Source of the DNA: JAPYTY01 sp036338435
GTDB lineage: Bacteria; Acidobacteriota; UBA6911; RPQK01; JADFOI01
NCBI GenBank assembly: GCA_036338435.1
Contig: JAYZCG010000026.1
Coordinates: 16,726-80,725, forward strand
Direction of reading: 5' to 3'
Length of the DNA: 64,000 nucleotides
A model generated the notes under the pieces. The model had not been told where the DNA came from and did not search any database. It saw only the letters and a list, made by a program, of their open reading frames with translations. Of this stretch, positions 33,987 to 42,622 are shown piece after piece. Every line of letters starts with the position of its first letter. Position 1 is the stretch's first letter. Made by a program: the position numbers and the translations under genes.

Positions 33987-35396
33987 ATGGCAGGGAAATC
34001 GATTGAGACTGATCTAGTAGTTATTGGTGCAGGTCCAGGAGGATACGCTGCAGCCTTTCGCGCTGCTCAATTGGGAATAAAAACAACCTTAGTGGATTTG
34101 CGAGAAAACCCTGGAGGCGCTTGTCTTCACGTAGGATGTATACCCTCAAAAGCTTTATTACATGTAGCACAACTTCTAAACAATGCGAAAAATGCCAAGC
34201 AATTTGGGATCCATTTTAAGGATCCTGAGATTGATTTTGATGCCCTACGAGCGTGGAAAGATGAAGTCATTCATAGATTAACGGGAGGGCTTGCCAAGTT
34301 AGCTGATCTTTGGGGAGTCAATTTCGTGCAGGGGCATGCTACTTTCCAAGACTCCACAACTCTTTGCCTAGAAGATAGTGCATTTTCACAGATCAAATTT
34401 AAACAGGCCATCTTAGCAATCGGTTCAAGTCCTCTGGATATTCCAGGGATTGAAACTGAAAGTGATATGGTTTTCAATTCTGTAGACGCTCTAGAGTTCA
34501 AGGTAATTCCCGACAGTTTGCTGGTAGTGGGGGGTGGGTATATTGGACTGGAATTGGGAACGGTTTATGCATCGTTGGGCAGCAAGGTTACCCTGGTAGA
34601 GTTGGGGGATGGGCTTCTTCCTGGAGTGGATCGTGATTTAGTCCGCCCATTGGACCAGAAGGTCAAAGGGCTCTTTGAAAATATTTACTTAAATACTGAG
34701 ATTGTAGCTTTGCGAGAGACTAATGGAAAATCTAATGTTCAACTTAATAAAAATGGAGGTAAGTTACTACTAGATATAGATAAAATATTAATATCAGTGG
34801 GTCGAAAACCTAATTTAAATAATTTGGGTTTAGAGAATGTTAACGTTCAGATTGATACGTATGGATTTGTTCAAGTAGATGACCAGCAGCGTACCTCAGT
34901 TGACAATATTTTTGCAATTGGGGATGTGGCTGGAGAGCCGATGCTGGCCCACAAAGCTACGCGTGAAGGCAAGATAGTAGCCGAAGTGATAGCGGGACAA
35001 AGAACAAGTTTCGACAATATGGCCATTCCAGCTGTGATTTTTACTGATCCTGAAGTTGCCTGGTGTGGGCTTACTGAATCAGAAGCCACGAGTCAGGGGC
35101 GAGAAGTCAAGGTAGCTCGCTTTCCCTGGTCTGCTTCTGGAAGAGCCCTGACTTTTGGACGTGGAGAGGGTTTAACCAAATTATTGTTTGATCCTACAAC
35201 CGCCCAACTTTTGGGAGTAGGAATTGTGGGAGTTCATGCCGGGGAGTTAATTGCAGAAGGGGTTTTGGCTATTGAGATGGGAGCTGTTGCTGAGGATATG
35301 GCCTCGATTATCCATGCTCATCCTACCCTGTCCGAAACTCTAGGCGAGGGAGCGGAGGTGTTTCTAGGACGATCCACCCACATCTACAGAAAATAA
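33987..35396 (+). CDS. lpdA: Dihydrolipoyl dehydrogenase
   Basis: 469 residues. FAD enzyme (E3) that reoxidises lipoamide in 2-oxoacid dehydrogenase and glycine cleavage complexes. FAD motif GAGPGGYAAA (14-23), redox pair Cys46/Cys51 in GGACLHVGCIPSK, second nucleotide motif VVGGGYIGLELG, FAD motif AIGDVAGEPMLAHKA and the C-terminal HAHPTLSE catalytic His-Glu are complete. ATG 33987 is preferred, with AAGGGA about 10 bases upstream; the in-frame TTG at 33978 is too close to that site. No E1 or E2 gene is adjacent; acnA follows at 10 bases. Confidence 0.95.
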   Translation: MAGKSIETDLVVIGAGPGGYAAAFRAAQLGIKTTLVDLRENPGGACLHVGCIPSKALLHVAQLLNNAKNAKQFGIHFKDPEIDFDALRAWKDEVIHRLTGGLAKLADLWGVNFVQGHATFQDSTTLCLEDSAFSQIKFKQAILAIGSSPLDIPGIETESDMVFNSVDALEFKVIPDSLLVVGGGYIGLELGTVYASLGSKVTLVELGDGLLPGVDRDLVRPLDQKVKGLFENIYLNTEIVALRETNGKSNVQLNKNGGKLLLDIDKILISVGRKPNLNNLGLENVNVQIDTYGFVQVDDQQRTSVDNIFAIGDVAGEPMLAHKATREGKIVAEVIAGQRTSFDNMAIPAVIFTDPEVAWCGLTESEATSQGREVKVARFPWSASGRALTFGRGEGLTKLLFDPTTAQLLGVGIVGVHAGELIAEGVLAIEMGAVAEDMASIIHAHPTLSETLGEGAEVFLGRSTHIYRK

Positions 35397-35406
35397 GGTT
35401 TACGTG

Positions 35407-38091
35407 ATGCAAAGTTTGGATAGTTTCGGAGTGTGCTCCACGCTGGAGATAAACGGTGAGGAGTTGAAGTATTTTAAGCTGACTAGCCAAGAGAAAGGAT
35501 TTGGTAGTGTAGAGCACTTACCATTTTCCTTAAAAATTCTTCTGGAGAATCTTCTGCGGCACGAGGACGGAGAGATGGTAACAGCTGATGATATTCAGGC
35601 AGTGGTTAATTGGGAACCAACTGAGACTCCCTGCAGAGAGATTGCTTTCAAGCCGGCGCGGGTTATCCTTCAAGATTTCACCGGAGTTCCGGCTCTTGTA
35701 GATTTAGCTGTAATGCGTGACGCTATTGAGGATATGGGCGGCGATCCAGCGAGTATTAATCCTCAAATACCTTCGGACTTGGTTATTGATCATTCGGTTC
35801 AGATTGACTCGTTTGGGACAGCGGAGTCCTTTCGAATTAATGTCGATAGAGAGTTTGAGCGTAATCTGGAGCGGTATACTTTTCTACGTTGGGGGCAATC
35901 AGCCTTTGACAATCTGCGTGTAGTTCCCCCTGCTACAGGTATTGTTCACCAAGTTAATCTTGAATATCTGGCTCAGGTAGTATTCAGATCTGAGCAGGAG
36001 GATGGCCTTGTTATCTATCCTGATACTTTGGTAGGAACTGATAGTCACACCACCATGATTAACGGTCTTGGAGTGCTTGGATGGGGAGTAGGTGGGATCG
36101 AAGCAGAAGCAGCGATGTTGGGCCAGCCTATTAGTCTTCTCATACCACAAGTTTTGGGGTTTAAACTGGTGGGAAAGCTACCTGAGGGGACGACCTCTAC
36201 AGATCTCGTCCTTACGATCACCCAGATGTTGCGTCAAAAAGGAGTAGTAGGACAATTTGTAGAATTCTATGGATCGGGATTGTCCAGTCTCTCTCTTGAA
36301 GATCGCGCTACTATCGGCAATATGGCGCCGGAATATGGTTCAACCTGTGCAATATTTCCCATTGACGAGCGCACTATAGAGTATCTGAAGTTTACTTCTC
36401 GGAGTTCTGAACACGTAACATTGGTTGAAAGCTACGCTAAAGAACAGGGTCTTTTTCATATATCTGACAGTTCTCCAGCAGCATACAGCAGCACTATGGA
36501 ATTAGATCTGGGGACCGTTGAGACGAGTTTGGCCGGGCCTAAACGACCTCAAGATCGTGTTCCGCTGTCTCAATCTAAAGCGTTATTCAACAATGCTTTG
36601 TCCGAAATGAAACAAGATCGTCCTTATGTCAGTGTGCCTTTTATCAATGACAATGATGAACCTATAGAAGCTAAACTGGGACATGGAACGGTTGTCATTG
36701 CTGCCATTACCAGTTGTACACATACCTCAAATCCTAAAGCCATGATTGGCGCTGGTCTTTTGGCTAAGAATGCTGTGAAATATGGTTTGCAGAGTCGGCC
36801 ATGGGTAAAGACAAGTTTGGCGCCCGGATCCAAGGTAGTCACTGAATATCTGGAGGCAGGCGGATTGCTTGACTATCTTAGTCAGCTAGGTTTCCACTTG
36901 GTAGGATACGGCTGCACTACCTGTATTGGAAATAGCGGACCACTTCCCGGACCTATTCTAAGTGTTATTGAGGACAATGGGTTGGTGGTATGTTCTGTGC
37001 TTTCTGGGAATCGTAACTTTGAGGGAAGAATTAGCCCTCATGTACAGGCCAATTATCTAGCCTCGCCTCCGCTAGTCGTTGCTTATGCACTAGCTGGGAA
37101 AATGGATATTGATCTCTACCATGAACCTTTAGGTCAGGGCAGACACGGGCAAGATGTATATCTCAGAGATATCTGGCCTTCAGAGGATGAGGTGCTTCAA
37201 ATCACGCGGAAGACAGTGACCAGTGAACTGTTTTCTCGTAAGTATGCAGACATTTTCACCGGAAATAAGATCTGGCGTAATCTTCACGTCCCTTCTGGAA
37301 ACCGTTTTGTCTGGGACAACCAATCAACCTATATAAGGCAACCGCCTTTCTTCAAGGGCATGCCACGGGAACCTCTGCCTGTACGGAACATCCAGGGAAT
37401 GAAGATTGTAGCCATGCTTGGAGATTCTGTGACAACCGACCATATTTCACCTGCTGGCTCTATTCCCGAAGATGGGTCTGCCGGCAAGTACTTAATAGAC
37501 CATGGAGTTGAACCTACTGATTTTAATTCTTTTGGTTCTCGACGTGGCAATCACGAGGTCATGATGCGGGGGACATTTGGAAATATTCGTCTCCGTAATC
37601 TTCTAGTTCCAGGAACGGAGGGAGGCTATACGTTGCATCCGTCATCGTCGAAACCATTGACGATTTACGATGCCGCTGTGAGATACAGAAAGAGCAACGA
37701 GCCGTTATTGGTGGTTGCAGGAAAAGAATATGGATCCGGATCTTCCCGGGACTGGGCAGCGAAAGGGGCTAGATTGTTAGGTATTAAAGCAGTTCTAGCA
37801 GAAAGTTATGAGCGAATTCACCGAAGTAATTTGATTGGTATGGGTGTTTTGCCACTCCAGTTTTTGGAAGGTGAGGATCGGAAGAGTTTGAGGTTGACCG
37901 GGTCGGAAACTTGCGATTTGCTAGGGCTAGAAGGCGGCTTGGAGCCACGGCAAGAACTAGCCCTTAGGGTGTCTGCCGATGATGGAAGTGTGAGGCAATT
38001 TTCTGTGCTGTGCAGAATAGATACTTCTAACGAGGCAAATTACTATCGGCATGGAGGTATTCTTCACTATGTGTTACGTTCGTTGTTATAA
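35407..38091 (+). CDS. acnA: Aconitate hydratase A
   Basis: 894 residues, the usual size for AcnA-type aconitases, which interconvert citrate and isocitrate in the TCA cycle. Cys ligands of the 4Fe-4S cluster are in ITSCTHTSNP and YGCTTCIGNSG; GTDSHTTMINGLGVLGWGVGG, DSVTTDHISPAGSI and YGSGSSRDWAAKG are active-site segments. It starts 10 bases after lpdA (ATG 35407; a GTG three bases earlier is equivalent), with AAGG overlapping the lpdA stop, so the two are cotranscribed. Confidence 0.96.
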   Translation: MQSLDSFGVCSTLEINGEELKYFKLTSQEKGFGSVEHLPFSLKILLENLLRHEDGEMVTADDIQAVVNWEPTETPCREIAFKPARVILQDFTGVPALVDLAVMRDAIEDMGGDPASINPQIPSDLVIDHSVQIDSFGTAESFRINVDREFERNLERYTFLRWGQSAFDNLRVVPPATGIVHQVNLEYLAQVVFRSEQEDGLVIYPDTLVGTDSHTTMINGLGVLGWGVGGIEAEAAMLGQPISLLIPQVLGFKLVGKLPEGTTSTDLVLTITQMLRQKGVVGQFVEFYGSGLSSLSLEDRATIGNMAPEYGSTCAIFPIDERTIEYLKFTSRSSEHVTLVESYAKEQGLFHISDSSPAAYSSTMELDLGTVETSLAGPKRPQDRVPLSQSKALFNNALSEMKQDRPYVSVPFINDNDEPIEAKLGHGTVVIAAITSCTHTSNPKAMIGAGLLAKNAVKYGLQSRPWVKTSLAPGSKVVTEYLEAGGLLDYLSQLGFHLVGYGCTTCIGNSGPLPGPILSVIEDNGLVVCSVLSGNRNFEGRISPHVQANYLASPPLVVAYALAGKMDIDLYHEPLGQGRHGQDVYLRDIWPSEDEVLQITRKTVTSELFSRKYADIFTGNKIWRNLHVPSGNRFVWDNQSTYIRQPPFFKGMPREPLPVRNIQGMKIVAMLGDSVTTDHISPAGSIPEDGSAGKYLIDHGVEPTDFNSFGSRRGNHEVMMRGTFGNIRLRNLLVPGTEGGYTLHPSSSKPLTIYDAAVRYRKSNEPLLVVAGKEYGSGSSRDWAAKGARLLGIKAVLAESYERIHRSNLIGMGVLPLQFLEGEDRKSLRLTGSETCDLLGLEGGLEPRQELALRVSADDGSVRQFSVLCRIDTSNEANYYRHGGILHYVLRSLL

Positions 38092-38231
38092 GCAAACTGC
38101 AATACTGTGGAAAATGATGAATACAAACATTATATTCAGGACTTCGCATTGCATAAAAATATGAAATTGAAAGTCGTGGATGCAGGCTTGTGTTTGATCT
38201 TGGTGACACAATCTATTAGCCTCAGCTCAGA

Positions 38232-38912
38232 ATGACGGGAGACGTTGTTGATTTTCCGGACATTGCAGAGATCCCCATCTTTCCGCTGCCCAATACGGTT
38301 TTGTTTCCCCGCACATTCCTCCCTCTTCACATTTTCGAACCGCGTTACAAGCAGATGGTTACAGACGTTCTGGGAGGCAGTCGACAGATTGGGATGGCAT
38401 TACTTCAACCTGGTTGGGAGGATAACCCTCAAGGCAATCCGGAGGTATTTGGCACTGGAGGCACGGGACTGATCACGGAGTACAAGAACCTTGAAGAGGG
38501 TAAGTACAATATCCTGCTAAATGGCTGTTACCGTTTTAGGATTATGGAGTTTACCCAAGAAGTGCCATATAGGATTGCCCGAGTTGAATTGTTAAAAGAG
38601 ATTATCCCAAGTGGACGGGAAGCAAATGAAATTGCAAATGAACTGGCACTAAGTATCGATAAGCTAAATGCAGAAAAGGTTTTTTCCGAAGTTAATCTGA
38701 ATCTATCGGATAAGCTGGACTTCACAACACTGGTCAATTCAATCTGTTCCTCACTAAACCTTTCCGTTTATGACAAGCAACAACTTTTGGAAATAGACAA
38801 TCTTAAAACTAGAGCCAAGACCATCTTGGCAGTTCTACAACAGCATATTTCAAGGGGTCGTTTCGTGTCTAAGTTTGATCATCTAAAGCCCGATGATCCG
38901 AGCGTTAACTAG
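38232..38912 (+). CDS. LON substrate-binding-domain protein (peptidase S16 N-terminal type)
   Basis: 226 residues, all LON N-terminal domain: IPIFPLPNTVLFPRTFLPLHIFEPRYKQM is condensed here as the LPNTVLFP and LHIFEPRY motifs, then a helical tail. It lacks the ATPase and protease parts of Lon. Stand-alone members are widespread and are thought to bind unfolded peptides; their function is unproven. It sits 11 bases upstream of the M1 peptidase gene on the same strand. Confidence 0.88.
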   Translation: MTGDVVDFPDIAEIPIFPLPNTVLFPRTFLPLHIFEPRYKQMVTDVLGGSRQIGMALLQPGWEDNPQGNPEVFGTGGTGLITEYKNLEEGKYNILLNGCYRFRIMEFTQEVPYRIARVELLKEIIPSGREANEIANELALSIDKLNAEKVFSEVNLNLSDKLDFTTLVNSICSSLNLSVYDKQQLLEIDNLKTRAKTILAVLQQHISRGRFVSKFDHLKPDDPSVN

Positions 38913-38922
38913 TTAAAAAATA

Positions 38923-40974
38923 ATGATTCGATTTTTTCTTGTCCGATGGAGTACTCGGCTCGTGCTTTTGTGTGGGGCGGTGTCCATGGTAATACCTCAA
39001 TCTGTACAGACTGCAGCAGAGGAAGGAACCATTCTCGAAGACGATCTCTCTGTTTTAAGTGACCGTATCGTCGATTATAAGATTGAAGTAGAACTGGATC
39101 CTACAAACAAAATTGTGCAGGGACATGAAATCCTGACGTGGCGCAATCGAAGTGGGAAAGGAGTTCAAGACTTCTGTTTCCATCTCTACCTAAATGCATT
39201 CAGGAATAATAGGTCTACTTTCGTTAGGGAAGGGCGTTACCAATCACTTTGGGCAGGGGAGGAGAAGATTCCTGAAGACCATTGGGGGTATACCCAGGTG
39301 AAGTCAGTGGAGGTCGTGTCGTCTGATCAAGAAGTGGTTGGATCTGATTATGCTCATCCAGACGACGATAATGAAGAGGATCGTAGCGTACTAATAGTGC
39401 ACGTGGACAAACCGCTTCCTCCGGGTGAAGAGATCCAGTTTCGCATTGATTTTGAATCAAAACTTCCGCGAGGCACTAGACGCACCGGCTGGTCTGAAGA
39501 CTACTTTTTTGTAGCCCAGTGGTTTCCCAAGGTCGGGGTATTTTCAGAAGAGGGATGGAACTGCCATCAGTATCACCGATCAACTGAGTACTTTGCCGAT
39601 TTTGGAATCTACGATGTTTCCCTAACTGTACCTAGCAATTTTGTTGTTGGAGCGACGGGGATGCGGATCAGTCAACAAGAGAATACAGATGGATCGATGA
39701 CTCATCGCTATTACCAGGAGGATGTCCACGACTTTGCGTGGACTGCTAGTCCACGCTTTCTAAAGAAGACGGAGGTCTTTACTGATCCTACCCTGCCAGA
39801 AGTAGAGGTTACACTCCTACTCCTGCCCGAACACAAGGATCTTGAAGAACGTTATTTGGCTGCAACTAGCCATGCTCTCCGTTATTACGGACATTGGTTT
39901 GGAGCTTATCCATATAAAACCATAACTGTTGTGGACCCGGCCTATCGGAGTAGTAGTGGTGGGATGGAGTATCCAACTTTTATAACTGGAGGAACCCATT
40001 TTTGGGCTCCTGCCACTGTACTGCGTCCTGAGGGGGTTACTGTCCATGAAGTTGGTCATCAATGGTGGTATGGGATGTCTGCTAACAATGAATTTGAAGA
40101 GGCATGGTTGGATGAAGGACTCAATTCATGGTCCGAATCCAAAGTTCAGAAGCACACGTACTCTCCTAGCCGTTATATGGTGAGATTTTTCAGAGATATC
40201 CCGTTTGTTTTCAATTCAGTTGAAATTCCATTCGAAACTGCTTCCTTGTCCGCAGTTCGTAGATCTGGCCAAGACGATGTCATGATCCGGCGGGGATGGG
40301 AATATTCCAGCAATACTGCCTACCGAACTAACTCGTACAGCAAGCCGGAAATGGTCTTATGGACCCTAGAGCGTTGGATAGGGGAGAAGACGATGCTTGA
40401 GGCAATGAGAACCTTTTTCCAGCGATATAAATTCAAACATCCTACAACACAAAATTTCATTGATACATTTAACGAAGTAATTGGCCAGGACATGAGCTGG
40501 TTTTTTGACGAGACACTATTTAGTTCTGAGTTGGTTGACTATGCCATCGGAACAGCTAGATCTACAGAGATCCCTGAACGACAAGGAGTCTTTGATAACG
40601 GGATAATACAGCCGTTAAATTCTGGAGAAGAGGAGGGAACTCGTCAACGAGAGTATCTTACTGAGGTGGTTGTTCAGCGACTCAAAGGAGCTCGATTTCC
40701 AGTCGATGTACTGATGGTTTTTGATGATGGCGAAAAAATAAGAAGGAGTTGGGATGGACAAGATAGATGGGAAAAATACTCTTTTCAGAAGCCAACGCGT
40801 CTTGAATATGCATCAGTGGATCCCGACCGAAAACTCTTGCTGGACATCAACCCTACTAATAATAGTCGTTACCGTGCAACCGATAAGGGATTTGCTTTAG
40901 CCACTAAGAAATGGGCCTCCAAATGGTTGTTTTGGCTACAAAATTTGTTGGAGACGATCGCCTTCATGGCTTAA
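38923..40974 (+). CDS. Exported M1 family metallopeptidase
   Basis: 683 residues. A signal peptide (about 8-30) is followed by the M1 aminopeptidase N-terminal beta domain and the catalytic domain. Zinc ligands are in HEVGHQWW (375-379) with the third ligand Glu398 in WLDEGL; the substrate-binding GGMEYP (346-351) is in place. It cleaves N-terminal residues from peptides outside the cytoplasm. The C terminus carries hydrophobic residues (KWLFWLQNLLETIAFM), and the next gene begins 2 bases after its stop. Confidence 0.9.
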   Translation: MIRFFLVRWSTRLVLLCGAVSMVIPQSVQTAAEEGTILEDDLSVLSDRIVDYKIEVELDPTNKIVQGHEILTWRNRSGKGVQDFCFHLYLNAFRNNRSTFVREGRYQSLWAGEEKIPEDHWGYTQVKSVEVVSSDQEVVGSDYAHPDDDNEEDRSVLIVHVDKPLPPGEEIQFRIDFESKLPRGTRRTGWSEDYFFVAQWFPKVGVFSEEGWNCHQYHRSTEYFADFGIYDVSLTVPSNFVVGATGMRISQQENTDGSMTHRYYQEDVHDFAWTASPRFLKKTEVFTDPTLPEVEVTLLLLPEHKDLEERYLAATSHALRYYGHWFGAYPYKTITVVDPAYRSSSGGMEYPTFITGGTHFWAPATVLRPEGVTVHEVGHQWWYGMSANNEFEEAWLDEGLNSWSESKVQKHTYSPSRYMVRFFRDIPFVFNSVEIPFETASLSAVRRSGQDDVMIRRGWEYSSNTAYRTNSYSKPEMVLWTLERWIGEKTMLEAMRTFFQRYKFKHPTTQNFIDTFNEVIGQDMSWFFDETLFSSELVDYAIGTARSTEIPERQGVFDNGIIQPLNSGEEEGTRQREYLTEVVVQRLKGARFPVDVLMVFDDGEKIRRSWDGQDRWEKYSFQKPTRLEYASVDPDRKLLLDINPTNNSRYRATDKGFALATKKWASKWLFWLQNLLETIAFMA

Positions 40975-40976
40975 AC

Positions 40977-41948
40977 ATGAGACAAATTTTATCGGAGGGT
41001 TGGAGATTGCTAACCCGCCACAAAAAAGCAGTTTTCTTTTTCTATCTGACAAATGTGATGGTAGCTGCTTTTTTGCTGGTGCCTTTCATGGAGGTTTTTG
41101 ATCATTCTTTGGGGCTTGGGCTCTACCGGGAACAGATGGTACATGCTCTGGATTATGATTGGTATACCCTCTTTGTAGATCGTGTAACGGGTTTTGCGTC
41201 TACCTTTGCTCCCTGGGTCATGGGAGCAGGTCCGTTCGCCAAGAACATGGAGGCATTATTAAATGGAGAAATCACACAATTTCCCTGGGAGATTCTCTGT
41301 CTGGGAGGGGTATATGTGTTTCTCCAAACATTCTTATTAGGGGCTACTCTGGGTTCCTTGTCCCTGAATCCAAAGGGAACCAGTACGCGTCAGTTCTTTC
41401 AAAATGGGGTCATATTTTTTGGGCGATTTTTTCGATTGGCAGTGTTGGCGCTTTTGACTTTTTGGGTCCTTGATAGTTGGATTATTGAGCCGTTGGCCTT
41501 CCTGGTGAATAAGCTTTCAGAAGGAGCACTTACTGACAGGGGCGCATCTGCCTGGAATCTGGTCTACTATCTGCTGATGTTGCTAGTCTTCATGATCGTT
41601 AATATGCTTTTTGACTATGCAAAGATTAAAGTAGCTATCGAGAATAGTACCAGCATCATTCTCTCTTTTTTAGCTGGGGTAAATTTTTGTAAGAAGCACT
41701 TTCTGGCCGCTTTCGGACTCTATCTTGGCATCACGATTCTGGGAGTAATTGGAGTTTTGATATACACGGGTGTGGAGCATGTTCTCCCACAACGAACTTG
41801 GTTGCCAATCGTGGTGGCAATATTTTGGCAACAACTCTATGTTCTTGGTCGCTTGTCGATCAAACTATTTTTTTATACCAGCCAGGTGCAGTTCTATCTC
41901 CAAAGACAAGACTTTAAGCAGATCCCCGATATCCAGTCTAGTAATTAG
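40977..41948 (+). CDS. Multi-pass membrane protein of unknown function
   Basis: 323 residues from ATG 40977, with about six membrane segments (for example FFFYLTNVMVAAFLLVPF, ILCLGGVYVFLQTFLLG and LAVLALLTFWVLDSW). I see no catalytic motif. An upstream in-frame ATG at 40911 would overlap the M1 peptidase by 64 bases; the ATG just after that stop is preferred because it allows coupled translation. I do not recognise the family; a DUF4013-like or stomatin-free membrane scaffold is possible but unsupported. Confidence 0.65.
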   Translation: MRQILSEGWRLLTRHKKAVFFFYLTNVMVAAFLLVPFMEVFDHSLGLGLYREQMVHALDYDWYTLFVDRVTGFASTFAPWVMGAGPFAKNMEALLNGEITQFPWEILCLGGVYVFLQTFLLGATLGSLSLNPKGTSTRQFFQNGVIFFGRFFRLAVLALLTFWVLDSWIIEPLAFLVNKLSEGALTDRGASAWNLVYYLLMLLVFMIVNMLFDYAKIKVAIENSTSIILSFLAGVNFCKKHFLAAFGLYLGITILGVIGVLIYTGVEHVLPQRTWLPIVVAIFWQQLYVLGRLSIKLFFYTSQVQFYLQRQDFKQIPDIQSSN

Positions 41949-42019
41949 GTTCATAGCACACACCTAGGTCTCAGATATGTTTGTGATACCTTAATTCTGC
42001 ACCCACAAATCATGTTGAA

Positions 42020-42541
42020 CTAGTGGATGTCCCGGTGTATGAACTGATCTATTTCATCAGCCGTAGATTGACCATGTAGGATCAGTTCGAAGAGAAAATC
42101 AAAATCCCAATTGGGAGGAAGATTCATTCTTTTTGCCAGCTGTTTAGGTTCCAAGACATGTTCTTTGTCCATGATCATGGCTTCAAGGTGGTAGATGTCC
42201 AAGGCTCCTTGAGGGCACTTTTTAATTTCGATTGGAAGTTTACAACCTTTCAGAACATAAGCGATGTTTCTGCTCGTGAATCCTAGGTAGTTGTCTTCTT
42301 CCGCCGGAGGCCCGTAGCCAGAGTAGAAAATTTTTTCTACTTCCAAGAGGATGCCTTTGCGGCTATCCATTAGTCGGTGAAAAAACATCTCCCCAATTTC
42401 GTTTTCCGGTACCACAGTGAGTAAGCCTTGAGGTTCTTTGCCGTTATCATCAAATAACCTAGAGGGATCATCCACTATGCCTGCGAGTGCATCTTTAGCT
42501 TCGTCAATGTTTTTGTATCGAACTGCTTTAATAAATTTCAT
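42020..42541 (-). CDS. Hypothetical protein
   Basis: 173 residues, no signal or membrane segment. It starts MKFIKAVRYKNIDEAK and has a Cys pair (GCKLPIEIKKCPQGAL) and a C-terminal acidic helix (FLFELILHGQSTADEIDQF). I do not recognise a family. It is encoded opposite to its neighbours, between a membrane protein and the M28 peptidase. Codon use and the amphipathic pattern look like a real protein; I would not assign a function. Confidence 0.6.
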   Translation of the reverse strand: MKFIKAVRYKNIDEAKDALAGIVDDPSRLFDDNGKEPQGLLTVVPENEIGEMFFHRLMDSRKGILLEVEKIFYSGYGPPAEEDNYLGFTSRNIAYVLKGCKLPIEIKKCPQGALDIYHLEAMIMDKEHVLEPKQLAKRMNLPPNWDFDFLFELILHGQSTADEIDQFIHRDIH

Positions 42542-42622
42542 CAGAGTGACACTCTATTTACCACATGGGACCAGGGTTTTGTCTATGTGTATACTTTGTG
42601 TTTATATGAGAAAGGTCAAAGT

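Noticed and set aside
38136..38330. 64-residue minus-strand frame before the LON gene
   Set aside because: It overlaps the start of the LON-domain gene, and no ribosome site or conserved pattern is seen.
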